This document shows, piece after piece, positions 9,587 through 19,144 of a DNA stretch of 64,000 nt. Source of the stretch: an uncultured Clostridia bacterium (GTDB taxonomy: Bacteria > Bacillota > Clostridia > TANB77 > CAG-508); NCBI GenBank assembly GCA_944388035.1, contig CALXHF010000003.1, positions 62,001 to 126,000 on the forward strand, in the 5' to 3' direction. Made by a program: the position numbers and the translations under genes. Position 1 is the stretch's first letter; every line of letters begins with the position of its first letter. The notes under the pieces are model-generated. The model did not search any database. It had not been told where the DNA came from and worked only from the letters and a program-made list of their open reading frames with translations.

Positions 9587-10609
9587 TTGAAAGTATCAGA
9601 TTTTGATTATGAATTACCAGAAGAATTAATTGCACAAACACCGATTGAAAAAAGAGATGAATCAAGATTAATGGTATTAGATAGAGAAAAACAGACAATA
9701 GAACATAGAAAGTTTAAAAATATAATAGAATATCTAAAACCAGGAGATGTATTAGTTAGAAATAATACAAAAGTAATACCTGCCCGTATTTATGGTAAAA
9801 AAGAAACAGGAGCAAATGTTGAGTTTTTACTATTAAATAATATAGAAGGAGATATTTGGGAGTGTATAGTAAGACCTGGAAATAAATTACACATTGGAAC
9901 AAATGTGATTTTTGGAGATGGTTTATTAAAAGCAGAAATATTAGAAATAATGGAAGGTGGAACAAGAAAAGTTAAATTCTATTATGATGGAATATTTAAT
10001 GAAATACTAGATAAAATAGGACTTATGCCACTTCCACCATATATACACGAAGAATTAAAAGAAAAAGATAGATATCAAACTGTTTATGCAAAGTATGAAG
10101 GTTCGGCAGCAGCACCAACGGCGGGGTTACATTTTACAGAAGAATTGTTTGAAGATTTAAGAAAAAAAGGTGTGGAAATTGCAAATGTAACTTTACACGT
10201 AGGGATAGGAACATTTAGACCAGTAAAAGAAGAAAATGTAGAAGAACATAAAATGCATACAGAGCATTTTTATATTAAAAAAGAAGATGTAGAAAAAATA
10301 AATAATGCAAAAAAAGAAGGAAGAAGAGTAATTGCAGTAGGAACTACATCTTGTAGAGTATTAGAATCAATTGCAGATGAGCAAGGTTTTGTAAAAGAGA
10401 CTGAAGAAGATACAGGAATATTTATATATCCTGGATACAAATTTAAGTGTATAGATGGACTAATTACAAATTTCCATTTACCACAATCAACATTACTTAT
10501 GCTCGTATCTGCATTAGCAGGAAAAGATTATATAATGAAAGCATATAAAGAAGCAGTAAAAGAAAAATACAGATTTTTTAGTTTTGGAGATGCAATGGTT
10601 ATAATTTAG
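9587..10609 (+). CDS. queA: S-adenosylmethionine:tRNA ribosyltransferase-isomerase QueA
   Basis: 340 residues, normal length. QueA builds epoxyqueuosine on tRNA from the ribosyl part of SAM, the step after Tgt. Signatures seen: [15 protein letters not shown] at the N-terminus, [29 protein letters not shown] and VGIGTFRPV, and near the C-terminus [20 protein letters not shown]. Translation starts at TTG (9587), with GGAAG 9 bases upstream, 17 bases after the peptidase stop. It partners tgt at 11710; the two are separated by a pair of duplicated membrane-protein genes. Confidence 0.97.
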   Translation: MKVSDFDYELPEELIAQTPIEKRDESRLMVLDREKQTIEHRKFKNIIEYLKPGDVLVRNNTKVIPARIYGKKETGANVEFLLLNNIEGDIWECIVRPGNKLHIGTNVIFGDGLLKAEILEIMEGGTRKVKFYYDGIFNEILDKIGLMPLPPYIHEELKEKDRYQTVYAKYEGSAAAPTAGLHFTEELFEDLRKKGVEIANVTLHVGIGTFRPVKEENVEEHKMHTEHFYIKKEDVEKINNAKKEGRRVIAVGTTSCRVLESIADEQGFVKETEEDTGIFIYPGYKFKCIDGLITNFHLPQSTLLMLVSALAGKDYIMKAYKEAVKEKYRFFSFGDAMVII

Positions 10610-10616
10610 TTGTTTT

Positions 10617-10642
10617 GTTGTTTTTAACGTCTTAAAAACAAC
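10617..10642 (+). terminator. Hairpin after queA
   Basis: GTTGTTTTTAA pairs with TTAAAAACAAC around CGTC. No U run follows, so termination is uncertain. Confidence 0.4.
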
Positions 10643-10673
10643 AATTCATCTATTGCAAAAAAGATTAATATAT

Positions 10674-10832
10674 AAAAAGGGGAAGATTTTTATGAATAAT
10701 TCAGAGGAAAAAATAACTAAAAAGATAAAAATATTTAAAATAATTATAAAAATATTAAAAATAATAACAATAATAAATATAATACTTATTGCAATTGATT
10801 TTAAGATATATAATTATATTTATGATTATTAT
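10674..10832 (+). repeat. 159-bp direct repeat, copy 1 (offset 536 bp)
   Basis: These bases, from the ribosome site through about codon 47 of the membrane protein, are identical to 11210-11368. Confidence 0.95.
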
Positions 10833-11204
10833 CCTAACGGATTTTATTATGATGATAGAGTACTGACAGTTAGACGACTTATAGTCTTAACAATTATTCA
10901 GATTATAAATATAGTCTTATTAATAAGATTATCAAAAAAATTAAATCAAGAAAATAGTAATTGGAAAAGTATGATGAAAATTATAATTTCTGTTATTTTA
11001 ATTGTAATAACTTTTTCTATACCAGTAGGAATGACAGAGTTGACACTTGGTGAGAAAGGTGAGACATATTATGATGAAAAAGGTCGTATAATACATTCAC
11101 CAGCATATTATAGCAATGGATATGAATTACAATATAAGAATATATATTATATAACTTTATGGAAAGAATATAGAAGCATAAGCATAAATGATATATGGTC
11201 TTAG
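10692..11204 (+). CDS. Small integral membrane protein, first copy of a tandem pair
   Basis: 170 residues from the ATG at 10692, chosen because GGGGAAG lies just upstream; an upstream in-frame start lacks a site. Three hydrophobic segments are visible: IIKILKIITIINIILIAI near residue 20, LIVLTIIQIINIVLLI near residue 75, and IIISVILIVITFSI near residue 110, with lysine-rich turns. I do not recognise a family. The 5' part, including the ribosome site, is an exact copy of the next gene's. Its end overlaps the region upstream of that gene, so the pair is probably co-transcribed. Confidence 0.75.
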   Translation: MNNSEEKITKKIKIFKIIIKILKIITIINIILIAIDFKIYNYIYDYYPNGFYYDDRVLTVRRLIVLTIIQIINIVLLIRLSKKLNQENSNWKSMMKIIISVILIVITFSIPVGMTELTLGEKGETYYDEKGRIIHSPAYYSNGYELQYKNIYYITLWKEYRSISINDIWS

Positions 11205-11227
11205 TCTTGAAAAAGGGGAAGATTTTT

Positions 11228-12834
<1,607 letters not shown>

Positions 12835-12850
12835 ATAAGGGGGAATACTA

Positions 12851-14416
12851 ATGAATTTAATTGAAGAGAGTTTTCAACAAAAAGAAGAAAAAAAGAAAAA
12901 AAGAACTAAAGGAATTGTTTTAGGAGCTATAATTTTTGTTGTTCTAGTGATAATTGCTATTTCTTGTTATTTGTTTTATGTACAAAGTACAACAATGAGA
13001 TTAATTTTAGATGGGCAAAGTAATGAAAGTTTAAAACAAATTATTTATTGGGACAATGGAAATATGTATTTCCCAATAAAAGAAGTAGCAAGTTATTTAG
13101 GATATAGCAGTTATAACGGAGAATATACTCAGAGGTCTGAAAACCAAAGTAAATGCTATGTTCAAAGTGAAAATGAAGTTGCTAATTTTTCTTTGGATTC
13201 TAAAACAATCTATAAACTTGATTTAACAACAACAGGTAATGACTATGAAACAGTAGAAGTTGAAGAAGCAATTTTTGCTGAAGGAGGAGTTTTATATGCT
13301 TCACCTGAAGCTATTCAAAAAGCATTTAATGTAAGTATTCAATATGACCAAGATGCTAATAGAATATATATTTATACATTACCATATTTGGTACAATCAT
13401 ATTTACCAAAGGTTTTAGATTATGGATATACAGAAATTAGTGATGTTTTAGCTAATCAAAAAGCAATCTTACAAAATATGCTTGTTGTATCTAAAGAAGA
13501 TACTAATGTTTATGGTGTTGTTGATATTAATGGTAATACAATATTAGAACCAAAATATGATAATATAACATATCTTCCTGAGATTGGCGACTTTATAGTA
13601 GAAGCAAATGGAAAGGTAGGAATATTGGGAAGCAAAGGTGAAAGTAAAGTTCAAATAATGTACGATTCTATCCAGTTAATGGATAGTGATGCAGGATTAT
13701 ATGTTGCTTCAAATAATAATAAATATGGAGTAATAGATTTAAGAGGAAATATAAAGATATATATTGAAAATGATGAAGTGGGTATGGATATTACACCATT
13801 TTCACAAAATAATATTAAAAATAAATATATTTTAGCAGGAAATTTAATTCCAGTTAAAAAAGGTGACTTATGGGGGTTATATGATATAAGTGGAAAACAA
13901 CTAGTCGATTTTGAATATGATAGTTTTGGTTATATTGCAAAAACAAATAGAGATGCTTTAAATTTACTTGTAATACCAGATTATGAAGTACTTGTTGCTT
14001 GTAAAGATGAAAAATATATTTTACTAAATTCAATAGGTGAAAAATTATTTAATGCACCTATTGCTGATGATATTTATATGACAATAAGTGGTGGACAAAC
14101 TCACTATTATATAACAGTAAACAACCAAACAATGGATGCAGAGCAATATTTAGATAATATTGGTGTTAGAAAACAAAGTGAAGGTGGAAATAATACTAAT
14201 AATGCATTGACAAATAATCAAAATAGTAATCAAACAAATACACAAAACGCAAATAATACTCAAACTAATAATGAACAAGGAAATCAAACAACAAATAATA
14301 ATCAACCACAAGAAGGTAATGGACAAACAACAGAAGTAAATACAGAACAACCTGTTGAAAATAATGGTGGAGAAGAACAACAACCTGTTGAAAATATTGA
14401 ACAACAAATGTTTTAA
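12851..14416 (+). CDS. Membrane-anchored WG-repeat protein with Asn/Gln-rich tail
   Basis: 521 residues. A lysine-rich start is followed by one membrane segment (about residues 23-47), a stalk with copper-amine-oxidase-N-like features (MYFPIKEVASYLGY), then WG-type beta repeats (YGVVDINGNTILEPKYDNI, YGVIDLRGNIKI, LWGLYDISGKQLVDFEYD). The last 80 residues are a low-complexity N/Q/T tail with two QPVEN repeats. It is likely an extracytoplasmic wall protein, tail outward. GGGGG ends 6 bases before the ATG and the gene starts 16 bases after tgt, so it may be in the same transcript. Confidence 0.8.
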   Translation: MNLIEESFQQKEEKKKKRTKGIVLGAIIFVVLVIIAISCYLFYVQSTTMRLILDGQSNESLKQIIYWDNGNMYFPIKEVASYLGYSSYNGEYTQRSENQSKCYVQSENEVANFSLDSKTIYKLDLTTTGNDYETVEVEEAIFAEGGVLYASPEAIQKAFNVSIQYDQDANRIYIYTLPYLVQSYLPKVLDYGYTEISDVLANQKAILQNMLVVSKEDTNVYGVVDINGNTILEPKYDNITYLPEIGDFIVEANGKVGILGSKGESKVQIMYDSIQLMDSDAGLYVASNNNKYGVIDLRGNIKIYIENDEVGMDITPFSQNNIKNKYILAGNLIPVKKGDLWGLYDISGKQLVDFEYDSFGYIAKTNRDALNLLVIPDYEVLVACKDEKYILLNSIGEKLFNAPIADDIYMTISGGQTHYYITVNNQTMDAEQYLDNIGVRKQSEGGNNTNNALTNNQNSNQTNTQNANNTQTNNEQGNQTTNNNQPQEGNGQTTEVNTEQPVENNGGEEQQPVENIEQQMF

Positions 14417-14532
14417 AAACTAAAGAGAAAGGAAAAATAATATAATGAACCTTAAAAGCCTTGGGATTCTAAGAGAGAGAGCTAACATTTAATGAAATAA
14501 ATAATAATAAATTGAATATATATAATAATTTA

Positions 14533-14583
14533 AAAGATAGTGATAAAAGCCTAAGAAATTAGGTTTTTGTTGCTATCTTTTTT
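14533..14583 (+). terminator. Double-stem terminator before the prepilin-like gene
   Basis: The outer stem AAAGATAG/CTATCTTT encloses AAAGCCTAA/TTAGGTTTT and ends in six T residues. It separates the WG-repeat gene from the prepilin-like gene. Confidence 0.85.
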
Positions 14584-14642
14584 ATGTTTTTAGTTATTAA
14601 AGTTTTAATTTATATGCATAAAAGAAGAAAGGAGAAAAACAA

Positions 14643-16082
14643 ATGAAAGAAAAAATAAAAGAAGTTAGATTGTTGAAAATGAAACAAAAAGAAAGAAAAA
14701 ATTAAACAAACGGAATTACTCTTATTGCTTTAGTTGTAACTATTGTTGTTTTATTAATTCTAGCAGGAATATCAATTGGAGCTTTAACTGGTGATAATGG
14801 AATTATAGACCAATCACATACAGCTAAAGAAAATACGGAAATAGCTTCTTGGGAAGAACAAATAGATTTAGCAATTATAGATGCTGAAAATAAACATAGA
14901 GCTCCTACATTAGATGATGTAAAAGAAGAGCTAAAAAATAAGGGTGTTATAAATGATTATAGCCAAGTAGATGAAGAAGGAACAATTACAACAAATGAGC
15001 CAGTTTATGAAATAGCTGGGAAATTAGATGATTATGTACCATTTGTACCAGGAAAATTTGCTGGTAAAAATGAAGAATATACAGATGAAACAAGTAATGA
15101 AGAATATAAAACAGTAACAGTACCAGAAGGTTTTCAAATATTACCTGATAAAAGTAAAATAGATGACGGTTTAGTAATAGAAGATAAAAATGGTAGCCAA
15201 TTTGTATGGATACCAGTAAGTGATATAAATGATATGGCACAATGTTCTACAGCAGGCGGAAGTTGTAAATTAAAATTAGAAGGAAATGAATTAAAATGTA
15301 CAACACATAATTCAACAGAAATAGTTGGAAAATTATATGCAACAGCAACAGGAGAAAATCAATTTGGAAAAGTAAATACATCATATAATCCTAATAGTGG
15401 CTTAAGAGAACCGGCAGTTGTAACAAATAGTAGTTCTGGTACAGGAACATCTTATGACGGAGATACGAATAATCTTTCAATAATAAAAGAAAATTATGCA
15501 ACAGAAGAATTTTTAAAAGATTTAAAAACTCAATATAAAGAAATGGAAACAAGAGTGGAGAAGTATAAAGGTTTTTATGTAGGAAGATATGAATTAGGTT
15601 TAGAAGGAGATACACCAGTAAGCAAAAATGCGAGTGAAAATAGTAGTACAGTAACAACAGCAAGTGCAGATTCTTCAAGTCTAAAAAATTGGTATGGTTT
15701 ATATAAAAAATGTTCAGAATATAAAGTACCAGAAATAAACGATTCATCAGTAACAAGTACAATGATATGGGGAAGCCAGTATGATGCAATGTTGAATTTT
15801 ATGAAAAGAAGAGGAGAAGAGAGTAGCATAACTTCAACAAGTAATAGTTCAATACAAAATAATAGTTATGTAACAGGAAAAGAAGAAACTGATGTAATAA
15901 AAAATGTATTTGATTTATATGCTTGTCATAGAGAGTGGACATTAGAGGCTTACTCTAACAACTATCGTGTTTATCGTGGAAGTTTTTCTGGCAATAGCGA
16001 TTCTCCTTCTTATAGGACCTACAACCTTCCTACGAATGCTGACAGCACCTATTCTTCTCGCCTCACTTTATATATAAAGTAG
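14643..16082 (+). CDS. Prepilin-like surface protein with FGE/C-lectin-type C-terminus; leader interrupted by TAA at 14703
   Basis: AGGAG precedes the ATG at 14643. The leader frame meets TAA at 14703-14705, but the same frame continues open to 16082 and starts with a prepilin-type segment, GITLIALVVTIVVLLILAG. Re-reading one base in the A6 run (14696-14701) gives K-K-L-N-K before CGGA, and a +1 shift there joins K to GITLIAL, a better family match than the T-N-G of the straight frame. The middle is a Ser/Thr-rich surface domain. The last 50 codons carry the REWTLEAY...YRVYRG...SRLTLYIK pattern of formylglycine-enzyme-like (C-lectin) folds. It could equally be a pseudogene inactivated by one base change. 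Confidence 0.6.
15935..16080 (+). other. Candidate variable region (VR) of a diversity-generating retroelement
   Basis: From about 15935 the codon style switches from A-ending (aga, gga, gaa) to runs of NNY codons: aac aac tat cgt gtt tat cgt, then aat agc gat tct, then gac agc acc tat tct tct cgc. Arg becomes CGT/CGC instead of AGA. NNY runs at the end of a C-lectin-type fold are what adenine-directed mutagenesis of AAY codons leaves behind. No reverse transcriptase or template repeat is in this window, so it would have to act from elsewhere. Confidence 0.5.
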
Positions 16083-16140
16083 CACTGAACAATGGTTAAA
16101 ATAAACTAAAACTAACTAGGAGTTTTGAGTGTTAAAATAT

Positions 16141-16190
16141 AACTGTGTAAATTCTAAAAGTAAGATTTTAGAAAAAGCACAGTTTTTTTT
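16141..16190 (+). terminator. Terminator of the prepilin-like gene
   Basis: AACTGTG pairs with CACAGTT, with an inner CTAAAA/TTTTAG stem and a run of eight T residues. Confidence 0.8.
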
Positions 16191-16242
16191 GTGCTTGTTA
16201 GGAGGTAAATAATTAATTGTAAAAAATATATATTGATAGTTG

Positions 16243-16276
16243 AATAAGAAATTAGTTTCCTCTAGTTTCTTATTTT
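16243..16276 (+). terminator. Second hairpin in the gap before fabH
   Basis: AATAAGAAA pairs with TTTCTTATT. The gap 16083-16437 otherwise holds an AGGAGG at 16200-16205 with no gene behind it, and the candidate operator near 16369. Confidence 0.6.
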
Positions 16277-16368
16277 AATTTTATATTTTTTTAGTTATTG
16301 TAAATAAAATCTAAAATTTATTAACTAAATCGTTTGTAAATATAGTATAAAAAACATAGTTAAAAAAA

Positions 16369-16388
16369 TTGACCACTTAGACTAATAG
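16369..16388 (+). promoter_or_regulatory. Candidate lipid-gene operator upstream of fabH
   Basis: TTGACCACTTAGACTAATAG. TGACC, TAGAC and AATAGAAAA recur in the same order and spacing before fabF at 19067, and TGACCAC-n-TAG recurs in reverse before the acyl-CoA synthetase at 54459. A shared fatty-acid regulator, functionally like FapR or FabT, is inferred; I do not recognise the exact consensus. Confidence 0.5.
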
Positions 16389-16437
16389 AAAAAAAAGAAA
16401 AAATAGTATATAAATATAAAGGAAGAAAGGAAGCAAT

Positions 16438-17361
16438 ATGAATTATATAAAAATAATAGATGCTAAAAAGTATATACCTAAAAAAGAAGTTTTAAATGGT
16501 GAGATAGAAATAAAATTTGGTTTGAAAACAGGTTATTTAAAAAGAATAACAGGAATAGGAAAAAGATATTATTCTGAAATTACAATAGAAGAAATGGCAT
16601 TAGAGGCAGTAAGAAAGCTTGAAAATAATATTTTAGATGTAGATATGATAATAGTTGCAACAACATCAAGTAATAAAATAATGCCAGGAATATCAAATTA
16701 TATACAAAAAGAGTTACATATTAGTTCATGTATATGTATGGATATATTAGTAGGGTGTGGTGGTTTTATAAATGCTATTGATATTGTTAGTACTTATATA
16801 GAAACAGGAAAAATAAAAAAAGCAATAGTGGTTGGTGTAGATTTGTTATCAAAAATTATTGATGAAAAAGATTTAGGAACTACAGCTGTTTTATCAGATG
16901 GAGCAGGTGCTATATTAATAGAAAGTACAGAAAAAAGAAAAAAATATTTTTCAAATATAGAGTCTACTTCTGATGAAAAAGATATTTTAACATATGAAAT
17001 TGGAAAAAATCAAAATCATATTTATATGAACGGAAAAGAAGTGTATAAATATGCGGTAACAAAGACTGTTGAAAATGTAAAAGGACTACTTAATATGGCT
17101 AATGAAGATATTTCAAATATTAAATATATAATACCACATCAATCAAATTTAAAAATAATGAAAGGCATTGCAAATAGGCTTGGTATTGATATTAATAAAT
17201 TATATATAAATATAGAAAATGTAGGAAATACTTTTTGTGCTAGTATTCCTATTGCAATGGCAGATATGAAAGAGAGAGGACTTCTAAATAGCAAAGATAA
17301 AGTAATTTTACTTGGCTATGGGGGAGGTTTAAATACTGGAAGTATTTTAATAGAAGTATAA
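16438..17361 (+). CDS. fabH: 3-oxoacyl-ACP synthase III (FabH-type)
   Basis: 307 residues, slightly short of the usual 310-330. KAS III condenses acetyl-CoA with malonyl-ACP to start fatty-acid synthesis. The catalytic triad is visible: Cys107 in VGCGGF, His234 in IPHQSN and Asn264 in NVGNTF. The closing glycine-rich loop GYGGGLNTGSI is also present. GGAAG lies 5 bases before the ATG. It heads the lipid run and is followed by fabD after 13 bases. A candidate operator lies in the 70 bases upstream. Confidence 0.95.
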   Translation: MNYIKIIDAKKYIPKKEVLNGEIEIKFGLKTGYLKRITGIGKRYYSEITIEEMALEAVRKLENNILDVDMIIVATTSSNKIMPGISNYIQKELHISSCICMDILVGCGGFINAIDIVSTYIETGKIKKAIVVGVDLLSKIIDEKDLGTTAVLSDGAGAILIESTEKRKKYFSNIESTSDEKDILTYEIGKNQNHIYMNGKEVYKYAVTKTVENVKGLLNMANEDISNIKYIIPHQSNLKIMKGIANRLGIDINKLYINIENVGNTFCASIPIAMADMKERGLLNSKDKVILLGYGGGLNTGSILIEV

Positions 17362-17374
17362 GGAGGAATTTGTA

Positions 17375-18314
17375 ATGAAAAGAGCTTTTTTATTCCCAGG
17401 GCAAGGGGCTCAGGTAATTGGTATGGGAAAAGATATTTATGAAAAATACGAAGAAGCAAGAAAGGTTTTTGATGAAGCAAGTAATATTTCTGGAATTGAT
17501 GTTAAAAAATTGTGTTTTGAAGGTCCAGAAGATGAATTAAATAAAACAGAAAATACTCAACTTGCAATTATGGTAACAAGTTTAGCGATTTTAGAGGTTT
17601 TAAAATCTAAAAAAATAGATGCTAAAATTACTTGTGGTTTAAGCTTAGGAGAATATACAGCTTTAGTATATGCGGGAATTATTTCTTTTGAAGATGGAAT
17701 TAAATTAATTAAAAAAAGAGGTTATTATATGGGAAATCTAATTCCTGCTTCAGAATATGAAATGGCAGCAGTAATTGGCTTAGATGTTTCAAAAATAGAA
17801 GATATTTGCAGTGAGTTAAAAAGTCAAGGAAAATTTGTTGTTCCTGCAAATTATAATTGTAGTTCTCAAACTGTAGTATCTGGAGAAAAGATTGCGGTAG
17901 AAGAAGCTATTGAAAAATTAAAAACAGCAGGGGCAAAAAGAGTTATTCCGCTAAAAACAAGTGGACCATTTCATACAGAAAAATTACTAGAAGCAAGTAA
18001 GGTTTTTGGAAAAGAGCTAGAAAACATTAAGTTTAATTTAGATGAAACTTCTGTAGAAGTAATAAAAAATATAGATGGAACCTATTATAATAATAATGAT
18101 AATATAAAAGAAATTCTTGAAAAACATATAATAAGTCCTGTAAGATTTGACAAGGCAATAAAATTAATGCAAGAAGAAAATATAGATGAATATATAGAAA
18201 TAGGACCTCGGAAGAACTTTAACAGGTTTTGTTAAAAAAGATAATAAAGAGGCTAAAACTTATAATATAAATAGTCTAGAAAGTTTAGAAAAATATTTAG
18301 AGGAGGAAGTATAA
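17375..18314 (+). CDS. fabD: Malonyl-CoA:ACP transacylase FabD, read through a +1 frameshift at CGG
   Basis: Loads malonate onto acyl carrier protein. Signatures: FLFPGQGAQ at the N-terminus, the nucleophile Ser90 in GLSLGEY, VVSGE, and GPFHTEKL with the catalytic His. The starting frame reads E-I-G-P, then CGG (18209-18211), and would end at TAA 18233 as E-I-G-P-R-K-N-F. Skipping the C gives EIGPGRTLTGFVKK, the conserved FabD C-terminus, and a 312-residue protein, the family's normal length. The restored TAA (18312-18314) overlaps the fabG ATG as TAATG, as expected of an operon under selection. AGGAGG lies 8 bases before the ATG. FabD is normally essential, so a dead gene in an otherwise intact operon is unlikely. 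Confidence 0.9.
18206..18212 (+). other. Candidate +1 frameshift site CCT-CGG-A in fabD
   Basis: CCT (Pro of the conserved EIGPG) is followed by the only in-frame CGG of the gene; GGA (18210-18212) gives the conserved Gly in the +1 frame. Same NNT-CGG-A form as at 9083 and 62386. Confidence 0.85.
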
Positions 18315-19057
18315 TGGAAGAAGAAAGAAGAGTCGTATTAGTAACAGGAGGATCAAGAGGGATAGGAAAAGAAACAGCAAAAGTATATGCTGAAAATGGT
18401 TATGATGTAGCAATTAATTATGTGTCAGATAAAACAGATGTAGAAGGGATAAAGAAAGAATTCCAAGATATGGGTGTTAAATGCTTAATGGTAAAAGCAG
18501 ATGTATCAAATGAAGAAGATGTAAATAATATGGTAGAAAAAGTGATTTCTGAATTTGGAAAAATAGATGTTTTAGTAAATAATGCAGGAATTACAAAAGA
18601 TACATTACTTATGAGAATGAGTAAAGAGGATTTTGATAAAGTAATAGATATAAATTTAAAAGGAACATTTTTGGTAACAAAAGCGGTTATTAAATATATG
18701 ATGAAAAAAAGAAATGGTTCTATTATAAATTTGGCATCTGTTGTAGGTGTTGTAGGGAATAGTGGACAATCAAATTATTCAGCATCAAAAGCTGGAATAA
18801 TTGGTTTTACAAAAAGTGTTGCAAAAGAATTGGCATCAAGAAATATTAGAGCAAATGCAGTAGCACCAGGGTTTATAGAAACAGATATGACAAATGTTTT
18901 AAAAGATGATGTAAAAGAAAATATAGGAAATCAAATACCTTTAAAAAGGATGGGAACAGCAAAAGAAGTTGCAGAAGTGATTTATTTTTTAGGGACAGAA
19001 AAAAGCTCATATATAACAGGGCAAGTAATAAATATAGACGGTGGTATGGTTATGTAA
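18314..19057 (+). CDS. fabG: 3-oxoacyl-ACP reductase
   Basis: 247 residues, standard short-chain dehydrogenase length. It reduces 3-oxoacyl-ACP with NADPH. GGSRGIG near residue 12 binds the cofactor, NNAG is near residue 91, and the catalytic set Ser-Tyr-Lys is in the LASVVGVVGNSGQSNYSASK region. PGFIETDM and the C-terminal ITGQVINIDGGM are typical. AGGAGG is 8 bases upstream and its ATG overlaps the shifted fabD stop, implying coupled translation. Confidence 0.97.
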   Translation: MEEERRVVLVTGGSRGIGKETAKVYAENGYDVAINYVSDKTDVEGIKKEFQDMGVKCLMVKADVSNEEDVNNMVEKVISEFGKIDVLVNNAGITKDTLLMRMSKEDFDKVIDINLKGTFLVTKAVIKYMMKKRNGSIINLASVVGVVGNSGQSNYSASKAGIIGFTKSVAKELASRNIRANAVAPGFIETDMTNVLKDDVKENIGNQIPLKRMGTAKEVAEVIYFLGTEKSSYITGQVINIDGGMVM

Positions 19058-19066
19058 ACAAATTTC

Positions 19067-19090
19067 TGACCGAGTAGACCAATAGAAAAA
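19067..19090 (+). promoter_or_regulatory. Candidate lipid-gene operator upstream of fabF
   Basis: TGACC-n3-TAGAC-n-AATAGAAAAA, matching the fabH-upstream element at 16370 over most positions. It lies in the 87-base gap between fabG and fabF, so the second half of the cluster may have its own promoter. Confidence 0.5.
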
Positions 19091-19144
19091 ATATAGTAAA
19101 TATGGTAAAATATATAAGTAGTTTGTTTTAAGGAGATTTTGAAA

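Noticed and set aside
14444..14491. A 15-codon ORF (MNLKSLGILRERANI) with a ribosome-like site between the WG-repeat gene and the prepilin gene
   Set aside because: Too short to support as a gene; it ends before a terminator and shows no leader-peptide features such as repeated codons.
16200..16225. AGGAGG at 16200-16205 as evidence for a gene in the gap before fabH
   Set aside because: The only nearby start (TTG) is followed at once by TAA; no open frame exists.
16083..16437. A DGR reverse transcriptase or template repeat next to the candidate variable region
   Set aside because: The 355-base gap holds only hairpins and the fabH upstream motif, and no RT motif is visible in any frame of the window.
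17375..18235. Treating fabD, the epimerase and the HEFLH gene as independent pseudogenes or sequencing errors
   Set aside because: All three breaks are the same event (an extra C making NNT-CGG-A), in genes otherwise free of damage, and CGG is otherwise almost absent as a codon. Chance errors would be expected at homopolymers, not at this tetranucleotide.
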